Below, one piece after another: positions 1-11,692 of a DNA stretch of 64,000 bases. This DNA is from Tethya wilhelma. Its lineage: Eukaryota; Porifera; Demospongiae; Tethyida; Tethyidae. The position numbers and the translations under genes are program-made. The stretch covers positions 8,996,168 through 9,060,167 of the forward strand of contig CAXIPT010000003.1 of the NCBI GenBank assembly GCA_964030475.1, given 5' to 3'. Position 1 is the stretch's first letter. Each line of letters begins with the position of its first letter. Below the pieces are notes generated by a model. It did no database searches, was not told where the DNA came from, and was given only the letters and a program-made list of their open reading frames with translations.

Positions 1-3000
1 CTACATTGGAATAACCACACGAAACACTCGAGGTAAATCCTCCACAATCAAAAATGCTTCTTTCTGTTCCATCGCAAAAAAAATCTTCCACAACAAGATC
101 AGAACCATGACCATAGCAACCAGATCCTCTAACCGCAGCACCTGATGAATAAAATCAAGAAATACAGTGCATTACTATTATAAAGCTGAATTAAGTATTA
201 ATATTGACCAGGATTCATACTGGGTAGTTGGTAAATTTGGCAGACTAAAAATTTGGCAAATTCCCATTTTAGCATGATTGGTAATGTTTATGTATGCATG
301 TGCTGTAAAACTATTTGGCAAGTTTTAATTTGGCAATTTTCATATTGCCAATTCACCAATTTAATTCTTGCCAAATTTATTCCCTTCAGATAATTATTAC
401 AAGTAATAATCTTTTAAAAAAAAATAAACAGTGTAGGAATGGGCAGTGCTGTAAAAGTATTGGATTTTTGATCTCTCATAGTTATAATTATGTATCTTCA
501 ATGTCATAAAATAATGGTAGCCATGTGCCGAAATTGAGACATGCTTTGTTCCAATACTTTTTACAGCACTGCCCATTCCTACACTGTTTATTGTTTAAAA
601 AATTTTACTACTTGTTCATTTACTTATTTCAACACTCTAGTGTGGAAACTCTCAGAGAGACTGGTTAATCCCTGCAAAAAGCTTGAGTATATATCCACAT
701 GTACTATGCTAGAGTACACTAATGCGCATGCATGGGAGAGATGATGGCCTTTGAACTTTACCTACAAGATGGCTACATTGAAGTACATGATTTTATAGTT
801 TAAGTTTCACAGCTTTCTAGCTTTTATTCAGGCCTATTTCAGATAAAAATCAAGGAATGCAGTTCCTGTGAAAAGAACACTTTCTGGTTCTCTGGAAACT
901 GTGTTCAAGTACATATATACAAGTAGTAAAAATTTCAAAAAAATAAGTAGTGTAGGAATGGGCAGTGCAGTAAAAAGCATTGGAACAAGGCATGTCTCAA
1001 TTTCGGCACATGACTATATACTTCATTTTCGATTTATTCTTGATTGATATCCCTAATATGGATCTTCAGTGTCATAAATGCAATACCATAGCTTTGTGTT
1101 GTGTTGGTTCAGTTGGCTAAGCAGTGGAGTAAACCATAACAATTAAGACAGGCAACTTAAACTGAACTGCCGGCCAAGAGTTGCATGGGCATAAAAATGA
1201 AGTAGTCATGTGCCGAAATTGAGACATGCCTTGTTCCAATGCTTTTTACCGCACTGCCCATTCCTACACTACTTATTTTTTTGAAATTTTTACTACTTGT
1301 TCATTCACTTTTTTCAACACTACAGTGTGGAGACTATCAGAGACTGGTAAGTCCCAACAAAAAGCTTGAGTAGCAGCTAGCTACATGCATTTCATTCATT
1401 ATGCTGGAGGAGGCTAATGCGCATGCGCAGAATAAGGGCACGTGGAGAATTAATTAATTACCTTTGAACTCTACCTACAAAGATGGCTGCATTGTAGTAC
1501 ATGAATTTATACACTAAGTTTCAAAGCTTTCTAGTTTTTGTTTAGGCCTATTTGAGATTGAAAAGAGTATCAAGGAATGTAGTACCCATGAAAAGAACCT
1601 ACTTTGTGCTGTCAAAGTTGGCTCAACACATTCTGGTTCTCTGGAAATCCTTTTCAAGTAAGTCAGTTATGAAGTAAGTACGTAAGTACGTTAGATGAAC
1701 AAAAATGGCACTATGGTGGCTTCCCAATAGCGCTCACTACGAGTGTTGAGGAAAGTTTTGGTGTGTTTTAGGCCTTGCATGCAGTTGGTAATCTGTCAGT
1801 AAGAGCCTCTGAGCAACTTTGAAGGTTTAATTTTGTTTGACAAGATTTTTATAGTGGCCAACATTTTGTATTGGGTCTATGGGACAGTCGGCCCATTCCT
1901 ACTATACGTACTACCGTACGTATGATGTGAGAACAAAAATGGCACTGCTGTGGCTTCCCTCTAGGGCTCTCAATGAGTGCTCAGAAAAGTTTCAGTCTGC
2001 TTGAGTCCTTGGATGCAATTACTAATTGGTCATAGAGAACCTCTGAGCAACTTTGAAGACTTAATAACTTTGTTTTGCTAGATTTTTTTATTGATCAACA
2101 TTTTGTATAATTCGTGTCAATGGTAAAGGCGCCCCATTCCTACTAGTCTACACGTACCATACAGTATGTATTATGGTATACTATTATGGCTATATTGATC
2201 AATCTTACCAATTTGGAGGTATCCTAACTGGCCACAAACAACATTGGCTTCATTCTGGTCGAAGTAGCCGTTACACACAGATGCCCAAGCATGGTTTATG
2301 CAGACTTCAACTCGACCTTTATTTTCACTAGGTCCATCAACAAGTCGAACATCTCCATCAGTACAGTTGATATACTCCAACATATTCACTAAATATATAA
2401 TATAAAAAATTGTTGGAGAGGAAACAATTTCAAATCACAAATCCAGTTTTACATGATCTTAATTACCATGGCATATAACTGAAGCATCTTGAGTGGCTCT
2501 ACAGCCTCCTTCTCCTTCACCTCTTTGGCAATCAAAGATGCTTTCTTCCGAACCAGTGCACTCAACACTGTGGAAGAGTCCAATCTTATTCCTTTCCGTG
2601 TACCCATTTGAAAGAGCAAATGCACCTACAATTGTTATGTTTATATTCACAATCATCATTATTAGAAGTACTGGATCCGTACCATACTGAGAAAAGCCTA
2701 ACTGTTTGCAGACCACACTGGCATCAATATTGTCCCAGTAGTCATCACTGCAAATGGTTCCCCAAACTCCAGAGACACAAACTTCAACACGTCCATAGCT
2801 GATAGCATTGGTGCCAACAAGACGTACCTGTCCGTCTTCACACATTGCTACAAGAAAGACCATCAATACAATTATTGTGCATGAATTATAGCACACAATA
2901 AGAGGATGTGAGAGGACAAGGACATTGTACACAGGGTCTATAGATCATTGACACATAATATTCACTTACGAACACACTCTACTCCTATGACAGTTGTTCC

Positions 3001-6000
3001 ACAGTATTGAATTGAAGTGGATATGCCAGAAGGATTACGGCAGCTACTTAGATCAGTATCAGCTGAAGAGCAGTAAAAGTCAACAAACATTGGAGGACTA
3101 TCTTTGGAAGTTGTTACATGAAAGATTCCTCCAGCTGTATAAGAAAAAATTGTACAAAAAAAATGCTATTAAGTAGGATCAAGTAGACTCATACTATATT
3201 TGGAAGGCATATGTACATGTTCCCTAATTTGTGGCTACCCATTATTATAGAATCTGAGCACAGACTTTAGACATAGAAAACAAACAGGTTTGCATTCTTA
3301 CATAGTTAAATTAATTAAATCATAAATTTTTTGGTACAAACACTAACCAAATGGTTGATAGCCGAGGGCATTGCATACAACATTGGCTTCTTCAAGAGAA
3401 AAATAATATGAAGTACAAACAGTTCCCCACACTTTATTCCTACAGATCTCCAATCTTCCTCTGTACTCAGTCCCTCCAGTCAAACGTATAGTTCCATCTT
3501 CACAACCAACAGGTTCAATATGATCTAGAGCAAGGTAGCTAATACTATGCTCATCTTCTCATGTAATATATAATAATGGACAATATTTTGACATGATATG
3601 ATGATATACCTTGAAGACAGACAACTGAAGTGACATCGGTATTGTAACCAGTGTACCTACGCCCATAATGTGTCATAACTGTATTTGGACTACAACTCCT
3701 TGGCTCTGTGTCGTGATTTTGATAAGAACACTCCAAGATGTTGCTCTCGTTCCCACTACAAACTGGGTGATACATATGAAACAGGTAGTAACCGTCACTC
3801 CATAGATTTCGTGATGATATAGCACCTACAAATAAGAGATCAAACATTTGCTAAGGAACACTCATTATAGTCTTAATTAACTCAAAACCAAAACTTTTCT
3901 GCTTTGAGTTATGTAAACATCTGTTGCCTAAACTTCTAGGCTTTAGAAATAATTCAAAATGCGTGCACATTTTGAAAATTTCCAAAATGCGCTGTGCAAT
4001 TTGCAAATTGCACAAACTCTCAAAATGTGTCTAAGTATTATTATGATTTACCATATCGTGAATAACCAAGCTGAGAACAGATAACAGAAGCAAACTCTTC
4101 ACTGCTTTCCCCTCCACACACCTTCCCCCACGTCCCATTCACACACACATGAACAACTCCAGCTCTTGATAGTAATGATCCATACAATCTAACATCTCCA
4201 TTGTGGCAAGGTGCTGAATAATAGAGATACAATAATTTCACTTGGTTTAATGAATTGGGACATCACAAAAAATAAGCAGTACAGAAATAGGAAAGGCATG
4301 CATGTCTCAATTTTTGCTCACAACTAGTTTATTTTCAGCTTCCTTCGTTCTGTAATCAGATGGCATAATCATACATTCGTAGCATCACCATTAATCACAA
4401 TGGTTCAGACTCATGGCCATCACTTTAGCTATATAATTATTAGTGAAGAATGCAAGCAGCCTACCAGTACTTGAAATATTGTTGAAACATTAAGCCACCA
4501 ACAATCTTCCATAATTGATCACTATTTCTGACAAAGTCTTGTGTCAAAAATTTAGACATGCATACCTGTGCTTATTCCAAAAGGTGCAAAAAATAAGCAG
4601 TGTAGGAATGGATAGAGCAAAAGCAATAAAACAACAAGGAATGCAGCATATGACAACTGTCAATCAGGAAATTGTAAAAGGTACATGCATATTTACGTGA
4701 CTCTGTGACATTTGTACAGGTAATTGGTGCCACAGTTGTGTCTACTGATAATGAACAGTTATATGCATAGGAAGAATATTTCATGTACATGAGCAGGAGA
4801 TGATCGAGACACTAATCAATAATGACCTAAAAATCACGAGTCTTTTTGTTGCAACTAATCAGTCTCTGATTATTACAATGAAATTGAGCATCTTACAGTT
4901 GAAAAAGCGAATGAATAAAATTATTCAATAGCTAAAATTTCAGGCAATAAAGTAAAATAATATAATAGAGGAAGGCTTATCTAAATTTCTGCATGACTAT
5001 TTTTTAATGCCAATTTAGGAGTCTTACAAGCAATTCTTTGATAGGTTGCATGCTTTCATGAACTTGTCGTAATAAATTATATACATATAAGCAGCTTGCA
5101 TGTATTGTTATGCATGAGTAAACCAAGAATGATATAATAAAGCATGCTAGTATTACATGTACATGTGCTCAAATCCATAGTGTTGCTCATTCCCAGATCT
5201 AGAGTTTGAAATTCACAATCATTGAAGTGTACAAACTAACCTAAACACTGTAGAGTTACATCATCATAGTGATTACAAGCAGCTCCAGCTCCAGCCCCAG
5301 AATGTTTCTTTGAACTGCACGAATATAACTCTGATTCAGAACCTGTACAATCAGTTTGGTACAGTAGCACAGGGCCAAATCCAGGACCAGCATACAAGAG
5401 AGATGAAGTTGTTGATGTAAAACCTACATTTACAGTATATAGTACCAGGAACAGTATATATAGACATATATAACTAATTTTTTAGACTTTTCTACTTTAT
5501 ACCATAAAATTCTTGATATCCTAGTTGGCGGCAAGCAACTATTGAATCCCTCAAGTACCAGTTTTTATTGCACACACTTCCCCATGCTTTATTAACACAC
5601 ACTTCAAGCCTTCCTGATGTATCAGACACTTCTCCGGCAAGCCTGATATCACCAGTATTGCAATCTGAATGTTCTGTTAAAAGACCTATTATAAGCATAA
5701 TGTAATGAGTCAATGACATCATTCATACCACAGTCCATGCAAACCACAAAATGCATGGTAGTACAACAATTACTTTGGCAAACAACAGATGCATCCCTTC
5801 TATCATGACAGCTGCCAAGGGGTTCAGTACTGTAGCTACAATCAAACAGTCTCTCTTCGCTACCAGTGCAAGATACATTCGTTACAGCTACTGGCCAAAC
5901 AGTCTCAATGAAGTTGCCCCTATCAGCAATAGCTCCTACATCAAAGCAAGCATGTAGTTTCCTAATTGATAGAGCAATTTAGTCCACTAACCATATCTAG

Positions 6001-6849
6001 AATACCCAAGTTGGTGGCACACCACACTAGCATCTTGGTCATCCCAGTGCTCATCACAGACAGTGGTCCATGTCTCATTGATACACAGTTCCACCCTGCC
6101 ATAGTTTCGATAGTAGCTGCCAGACTCACTCACCAAACGAATCGTTCCAGATGCACATTTTGCTACATTAATTTAGATTCATGTTACAGTAGATTGGTAC
6201 ATCATCGTACATGAATAAATATTTCCACTATACTAGTTAGATAAAAAGGTTAGCCTCGTAAGGCTTTTCCTGCTTTGCCTAATTGTTGCTAAGCACTAAT
6301 AGCAATAAAAGCATGCAGGAAGGGCCTGGTTTATGAGGCTAACTTTAGTTGGTGAAAAGCATGCAAGACTTGTTGAGAAAATTTGATATGCAATGTAATT
6401 ATTTCACTGACCTTCACATCTGAGGCCAACAGCTCTTCGATGATCACAATATCCACCAACTAAATATGAATGGTGACAATCTAATATTCCCAACTCTGTT
6501 CCAGTACATAGAGGATTAATAAAAAACACTGGACCGATGCCTGGACCAAATTTAGAGCTTAATTTGAATATGTCAACACCTGTAAAGATTGTACTAATAT
6601 AATCATTGCAATGATGGTCAGATGATTGGCAAGTTACTCCAGTACCTAGTTCTTGGTGTCCAAGTTGACGACAAACAACTTTAGCATCATTAACATCCCA
6701 GCTGTTACGCCAGAAGTAATATGAAGTATTTGAGCAAACAGTCCCCCACACTTGATTGATACACACTTCAACACGACCTTCATAATCAGTTGTACCATCA
6801 GCAAGCCTGACTTCTCCATGAGAGCAGTTAGATGATAATATTCCAGTAG
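1..6849 (-). CDS. Multi-SRCR-domain protein, seven tandem domains (partial at both ends)
   Basis: SRCR domains are extracellular disulfide-rich modules used by scavenger-type receptors and sponge surface proteins. Reading leftward, first-half and second-half exons alternate: 6849-6646, 6579-6412, 6162-5992, 5935-5729, 5673-5503, 5423-5241, 4213-4052, 3825-3610, 3524-3348, 3134-2970, 2847-2683, 2625-2467, 2388-2209, and 141-1 running off the edge. First halves carry GDVRL...GRVEVC...WGTVC...VVCRQLG; second halves carry CTGSE...DC...VxC. Every internal exon is a multiple of three and every intron is phase 1, so each half-domain is a symmetric module. I see no signal-peptide exon upstream of 6849, and the 3' end lies outside the window, so a membrane anchor cannot be judged. 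The function is unknown; sponge proteins of this type are proposed to act in recognition or adhesion. Confidence 0.86.
399..615. repeat. Palindromic MITE, family A (short copy)
   Basis: The two ends are inverted: ACAAGTA at the left and TACTTGT at the right, each followed inward by the family-A core GTGTAGGAATGGGCAGTGC and its complement. It lies in the intron between the last two SRCR exons. No coding capacity is seen. Related copies are at 919-1300, 7268-7655 and 22771-22829, and a degenerate core is at about 4590-4620. Confidence 0.7.
616..918. repeat. Dispersed repeat B, copy 1
   Basis: This ~300 bp sequence directly follows one family-A MITE and precedes another. It contains TTTCAACACT, an AAAAGCTTGAGTA segment, CTTTGAACT and AAGATGGCT(A/G)CATTG blocks. 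All recur in the same order at 1301-1640 and in reverse orientation at about 11330-11610. It looks like the non-palindromic part of a larger non-autonomous element. No protein is encoded. Confidence 0.65.
919..1300. repeat. Palindromic MITE, family A (full copy, ~105 bp arms)
   Basis: Left arm starts ACAAGTAGTAAAAATTTC and the right arm ends with its complement. Both arms hold the GTGTAGGAATGGGCAG core and a GGCACATGACT block, enclosing a ~170 bp loop. Size and long terminal inverted repeats without an ORF fit a MITE. A target-site duplication is not obvious. Confidence 0.8.
1301..1640. repeat. Dispersed repeat B, copy 2
   Basis: Direct copy of the sequence at 616-918, also abutting the right end of a family-A MITE. 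Conserved blocks include the TTTCAACACT start, AAAAGCTTGAGTA, AATGCGCATGC and AAGATGGCTGCATTG. No ORF. Confidence 0.65.
1693..2150. repeat. Two-copy imperfect tandem repeat, ~230 bp unit
   Basis: Copies at about 1693-1905 and 1926-2150 share AACAAAAATGGCACT, TGTGGCTTCCC, CTCTGAGCAACTTTGAAG and CAACATTTTGTAT in the same order. Both end with a CCCATTCCTACTA segment resembling the family-A MITE core. The array sits in an SRCR intron just before the exon at 2209-2388. Confidence 0.7.
6243..6342. repeat. Foldback element, TAGCCTCGT family (degenerate)
   Basis: TTAGCCTCGTAAGGC at the left pairs with GCCTGGTTTATGAGGCTAA at the right, enclosing about 60 bp. It is a diverged member of the same short hairpin family as 28775-28855 and 57782-57879. 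I could not identify a target-site duplication for this copy. Confidence 0.5.
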
Positions 6850-6990
6850 CTACACGTATTAGCAAAATGGTAAGAAATAAACTTATTTCCTTTTGACAAT
6901 TAAGGTGTTATTATACTATAGAGGCTCTAATAAATCTGCTAGCTGTCTATTGAATGCTGAGAGAGAAAGATAATCCCAAAAGGTACGTTC

Positions 6991-7073
6991 TGAGACTCAG
7001 TTGGGAATCGAATTTACCCAAGACCTCTCGAGTGCTAGTCATGCTCTCTTACCACTAAGCCACTAAGTGCCCC
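6991..7073 (-). pseudogene. tRNA-like sequence (tRNA pseudogene or SINE head)
   Basis: On the minus strand GGGGCAC is followed by an A-box-like TGGCTTAGTGG and, about 45 bp later, a B-box-like ATTCGATTCCC. The T-stem TTGGG/CCCAA can still pair, but its loop is longer than the normal seven bases. The 3' side does not restore the acceptor stem and no CCA-proximal stem is seen. It is therefore a tRNA relic or the pol III head of a SINE, not a working tRNA gene. Confidence 0.45.
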
Positions 7074-7267
7074 TGGCATTGGAATGGGCGATATGTAGCT
7101 ATAGGCCTATTAATACTTTTCTTGCAGGTAGAATTAGTCAATTTGAAGATTAACAAGAATAGTATGCAGTTAATTTATTACATTGTTTAACTTTAGGATC
7201 AAACTTTCTAACTCAGCCTATCAGAACTATAGTATATTGCAGCTTTCTCCAAGAAAATAATTATACT

Positions 7268-7655
7268 ACAAGTAGTAAAAATTTTGAAAAAATAAGTAGT
7301 GTAGGAATGGGCAGTGCAGTAAAAAGTATTGAAACAAGGCAGGGTCTCAGTTTCGGCACATGACTACTTCATTTTTATTTTTTAACCCTCATATGGATTT
7401 TTCAGTGTCGTGTTGCAATAATCTGTACACTATATAATAGTACCATNTAATAGTGAACCAATGCAATAATTATGATAAGCTATGGTAATTATAGTGTACA
7501 GATTATTGCAACACAACACTGAAAATCCATATGAGGGTTAAAAAATAAAAATGAAGTAGTCATATGCCGAAACTGAGACCCTACCTTGTTCCAATACTTT
7601 TTACCGCACTGCCCATTCCTACACTACTTATTTTTTCAAAATTTTTACTACTTGT
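7268..7655. repeat. Palindromic MITE, family A (full copy with N in loop)
   Basis: ACAAGTAGTAAAAATTTTG at 7268 and its complement ending at 7655 bound a nearly perfect palindrome. The inner arms also pair, for example AACCCTCATATGGAT with its complement. The centre contains a single N at 7447, as expected where a long hairpin defeats sequencing. No ORF. Confidence 0.82.
7447..7447. other. Single N at the centre of a palindrome
   Basis: An unresolved base sits at the loop of the 7268-7655 palindrome. The true loop could be longer than shown. Confidence 0.9.
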
Positions 7656-8359
7656 GATATATTTAATTCAATCCATGCATGCACTGATTTAAGTTAATCA
7701 TATATGCCAAGCAGCATATAGTATGCTTTATACCATAGTGATTGGTGTAGTTTTTTGGTTTCTCTAATGTTGTTAAGTCCCACAATAATTCATTTATCCT
7801 GACTATCTTTGAAGTTGGATATAATTTTGGTCAATATTCGTTGTTTTGAGTGTTTGATGTGTTGGTAGAGATACAGTATACACATTGCAGCTAAGATAAA
7901 TTCATGAAGGTAAATTTTTATAATGGGATTGATTATTATATGTATGAACAGCTGCATGAACTTATAGGGTATAATTTGATTGAAATGTTGCTTGTATTCA
8001 ATTTGTTCATTCTATTTTGTAAAAATAATTCAATAATACTATATCTGTAATAGTATTATTGATTTATTGCATGCATGATCATTGATCATACTTTCATGAC
8101 TTTACCTGGCAACAATCTTTAAAGGAAACGTCTTCATAAGTTTCTTTCAATGCATGTCAGCTGTAAAAACTCTAACATGCTCTGGTAGTGTTTTCCTCAG
8201 GTGGTTGGTATTCCCTGTACCTCATTGACAATGCCCAGAACCAGGGATAAGATGACAAACATTATAGTGATTATCATGATTGTACAGAATGCTTGTTAAC
8301 CGGTAACCCTTCAATATAGTTATTGTGACAAAATTAACATAATTATGCACATATCAATT
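7656..8359. other. Intergenic or intronic stretch without recognised features
   Basis: AT-rich sequence between the MITE and the fibrinogen-like pseudogene. No ORF, repeat or conserved motif was recognised on either strand. Confidence 0.5.
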
Positions 8360-9090
8360 ATTAAGTTCATTTTTAAATTTTTGTTTGTACAATACAAACT
8401 TGAATAAATTAATACATTTCTTTGGACAAACTTTCATCTCAACATAAGGGAAGTAGTAGAAACCAGTGTCAGGATAATACACATTATATACCCCTAGCAC
8501 TATAAATACGTGTCAGTGAAGCATTAAAGCAGTTACCGAACCACCAACCACCACCATTATTGTTTGCACAATTGGACCGACCATTCAGTTGAGTAGATCT
8601 ATCATTATCCCTATCAAATGCACTGAATGGAAGACCATGATTGTGGTCGGCCATGTAATCAAATGCTACTCCATGTCCATTTGCCCCTCCAATGTGTAAG
8701 GCATAGTTAGTTTCTGGTCCATCCACCTTGAATGTCTGGTAAGTCCAGGTTTCGCCAGTTCCATCGTTCTGTTTCAGTTTAATCATCAATTCCACATTAT
8801 CTCAATTTGTGTGAGGCAATGAATGTTTTTAAGTCCATACCAAAACTCTGTGTTCAGATCACCAAATCCATTTTCATACTCAACCCATACACGATTAAAG
8901 CTTACAAGAGGAGAAACATTTGGATTCCTTTTAAGTATCACCATCCAGCCCCCATTGTCAGTGTCTATGTCACACAGAGTTTGGGGAGCTGTTACACACT
9001 TGGGGTGATTCAGAAATGGCTAGTGACCAGTTGGACAAACACTGCTTATATTATGCACACCACTTTTAGTAGTTTGGCCTATAACACTTA
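8360..9090 (-). pseudogene. Fibrinogen-related (FReD) domain pseudogene
   Basis: The minus strand reads as a fibrinogen C-terminal domain: CDIDTDNGGWMV, then VSFNRVWVEYENGFGDL, FWYGLKNIH, the calcium-site-like FDRDND, NCANNNGGGWWFGNC, and a final YVEMKVCP. The reading frame is broken at three places: an in-frame TAG at 9020-9022 (apparently from CAG), a frameshift near 8797-8802, and another near 8486-8490. Fibrinogen-related domains bind glycans or acetyl groups in lectin-like proteins such as ficolins. With three lesions in about 230 codons this copy cannot encode an intact domain, unless several sequencing errors coincide. It lies between the SRCR gene and the Ig/FN3 gene, in the same orientation. 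Confidence 0.82.
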
Positions 9091-9236
9091 GTGCCTTTGC
9101 AGCCTAACATAATTATAATGTACAATTTGTATTAATATGTCTGCGTACAATATATAGGTTTTATATATCATTGATTTTTTTTTTTCTTGCACGCTATGAT
9201 GATTAGCATAAATTTACATGTGATTTAACTACTAAC

Positions 9237-9318
9237 CTCATTCCCAGGCTCTCCTCCTTCACTAGTTTCAGTTAAAAACATTTATGTGGAGGAGGAGAGC
9301 CTGTAAATGAGGCTCATA
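9237..9318. repeat. Foldback element, TAGCCTCGT family (diverged)
   Basis: TAACCTCATTCCCAGGCTCTC pairs with GAGAGCCTGTAAATGAGGCT across a ~45 bp loop. Same family as the elements at 18705, 28775, 57782 and 62885. Confidence 0.55.
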
Positions 9319-9330
9319 CCTGTGCATGCA

Positions 9331-10816
9331 ATCATAGATAATATATTAAACACCCGGGATTGGCAACTGAATAAATTAATATCATTAGCGCGTCCACTCC
9401 GACGAACTTCCGGTTTCCTTTGAAAAAAAGCGCGCGTGTTTAGCAGCTGGCAGCTGCTGTGTAGTACTATGCAAACTCAGTGGTACTTGAGACAAAGTGT
9501 TTTTACCACAAATTGGCTGTTGCAGGAAGTGATAAATGTTCCACTGTAAATTGTAACATTTGTAATTGCAGCTACTATATCATTCTAAATTCAGTGTTGC
9601 TTAAACAAAATGAATAACATGTAAAACTATAGGTTCAACCTCAAGTACAAGCATGGTACAACATATCGCAGTGTGCATGCACATAATGATATTGAACTTC
9701 CTCAAGTCTGGAATGGCATGATTGAAGACAGTGGTTTTAGAATCATTTTTTTGATTGGTTCTGAGTCGGCAGCCAATATGCACTTTCTGTCACAAAGCAA
9801 ACACAAAGCCTTGTCAGTGGTCGATGAGAAGTTACATGCCATGGATGAGGTACACCACATGTACATGTCATTAGCTTGGAACAGAGATCATTAACTGTTA
9901 GAGTATCACTCCTTGTGTACGCTGAGAGTGGCAAAGACACAGTCAGTTTCAGCGGCTGGCAGCCCGGAGATGATCCACATAGTACCTCAGTGGCATGATA
10001 CCTAAACACAAATAATATTACTAGCATCATTGTGGCACAAAACACCTCTATAGTAGCAGACAGCACACCTTAAACCATGCAATATGCATACAGCATTGCT
10101 ACGGAACCATAAGTGAGAATATGGCACATTATATGATACTATACACTGCTTTTACTGTACTTTCACTGTACTTTTACTGTACTGTTGTAAATGCTGTCTC
10201 ATAAATGTCTCCCTCATGCAAAACTTCATTATCTTGGGATACTAAAATGGAAAAAAAAATGTTAAAAGCTTGATGGACTGAACAGATAGACCCCCCACAA
10301 AAAATCATACTTCCATAGCAACTGTTACCAGGTATAATGGAGCTATTAACTTGCTTTTCTTAAGTACTGTAAAATACTGCTTCATTAATGTCTAGCTCAT
10401 GCAAAACTTCATTATAGTGAGGTACTAAAAGCACTCAGTAAATGCTGAATGCTTAACAGACTGAGCAGATAGACCCCCCACAAAAAATTTTACTACCGTA
10501 GCAACGCTAATTTCTGTTCAACAAAACGGCATTTATCTTCCAGTATGGTGAGCACAAGTGTTTATACAAGCTAGTATTGTGTATCACTGTACCTGTTTAG
10601 CTCCTACTACGTTCGTGGTTGACAAAATACACTGCTCTTGTCTCAAGTGGCTCACTTTACCACATGGCCGCTTCCTTTGGCTTCAGCTCTACTCACTTCC
10701 TGATCTAATTAAAAAACGCGCCGGATTGGCTGCAGCCTTATGTATGGCAGCATAGGAGCTAATGATATTAATTTATTCAGTTGCCAATCCCGGGTGTGTA
10801 ATATATTATCTATGAT
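9331..10816. mobile_element. 1.5 kb DNA transposon-like element with ~60 bp terminal inverted repeats
   Basis: The left end (ATCATAGATAATATATTA, then a CACCCGGGATTGGCAACTG block) is matched in reverse at 10757-10816. ATGCA occurs just outside the left end at 9326-9330 and overlaps the right end at 10815-10819, so it may be a target duplication. Inside, 10205-10330 and 10392-10507 are imperfect direct repeats sharing CAGATAGACCCCCCACAAAA. Short ORFs at 9673-9894 (+) and 9743-10066 (-) show no family I recognise. It is probably non-autonomous. Confidence 0.7.
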
Positions 10817-10867
10817 GCAATTTATTCATACCTAGCTGGCAGCAGTCTCTGTATACTGCATCTTCAC

Positions 10868-11118
10868 ATGTGACTGGTTCAGGTAAAAACTGAATCTTAT
10901 GCCCCTCCCATCAAAAAAATGAAATTTTGTTTAGTTTGGTTCAGCAGCAGTCATTAGACAAAATTTTACACCAAGCTGAAGTAGCTGTACCAAAATATAC
11001 ACGTAGAGTTCAATTTTTCACAATTACGTCATATGTGAACTTTGAACTTTATCTCTAAATATCTGAAATATGGTAAGTGGGCATAAGGTTCAGTTTTTAC
11101 TTGAACCATTCACACATA
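10868..11118. repeat. MITE with ~35 bp inverted ends
   Basis: TGACTGGTTCAGGTAAAAAC and the following TGAATCTTATGCCC segment are mirrored by GGGCATAAGGTTCAG and TTTTTACTTGAACCATTCA at the right end. No ORF. It lies between the 9331-10816 element and repeat B copy 3. Confidence 0.6.
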
Positions 11119-11178
11119 TTGCTTTTAGCATTAGTAATTGTCGTAAAGTTTTCTGATAGTCTGTCCCACACTCTAGTT

Positions 11179-11342
11179 CTGAGCTGCTTGCAACACTTAC
11201 AACCAGCACTATAATTATAGCATTCAAGGCTAGTTGAATATTTACTGCCATCTTCATTAGCTATAGCCACTGCTATGCTGAGCTGCTTGCAACACTTACA
11301 ACCAGCACTATAATCATAGCATTCATAGCATTCAAGGCTGCA
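11179..11342. repeat. Tandem duplication, ~98 bp unit
   Basis: GAGCTGCTTGCAACACTTAC and the following ACCAGCACTATAAT segment occur at about 11180 and again at about 11279, each leading to a GCATTCAAGGCT block. The second copy carries an extra ATAGCATTC. Confidence 0.65.
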
Positions 11343-11610
11343 TATAAATGTGTTTAAACAAGAGCTTGAAAGCTTTTAAAACTTCAGCATAAATTCATGC
11401 ACTTCAATGCAGCCATCTTTTGTGGGTAGAGTTCAAAGGTTGTTATACATGTGGCATTCAAGGCCATACCCATTAGCCCACTCTTAGACTAACTTGCAGC
11501 TTACAGCTATATTCAAGCTTTTTTGTAGGGACTAACCATGCAGTCTCTGATATAGTCTGCACTTTAGTGTTGAAAAAAGTGAATGAACAATTAAGTATAA
11601 AAATTTCATA
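11330..11610. repeat. Dispersed repeat B, copy 3 (inverted)
   Basis: Reverse complement of the sequence at 1301-1640. It carries CAATGCAGCCATCTTT, AGAGTTCAAAGG and AGTGTTGAAAAAAGTGAATG blocks, and ends in a GTATAAAAATTTCAT stretch like a decayed family-A terminus. Confidence 0.6.
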
Positions 11611-11692
11611 AAAATTAGCTATATAGTTTCATGCAATCTCTATATTTTAATGATCTTTATGTGTCATCTCTTGCATTGACTGACTGAGAGTT

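Noticed and set aside
141..172. Hammerhead-ribozyme-like CTGATGA ... GAAA
   Set aside because: The sequence between the two cores cannot form stem II and no flanking helices pair.
4572..4790. Small ORFs around 4515-4790
   Set aside because: They overlap a decayed family-A MITE core and have no coding signature.
9673..10066. ORFs on both strands inside the 1.5 kb inverted-repeat element as a transposase
   Set aside because: They are short, overlap in opposite directions and contain no DDE/D or zinc-finger pattern.
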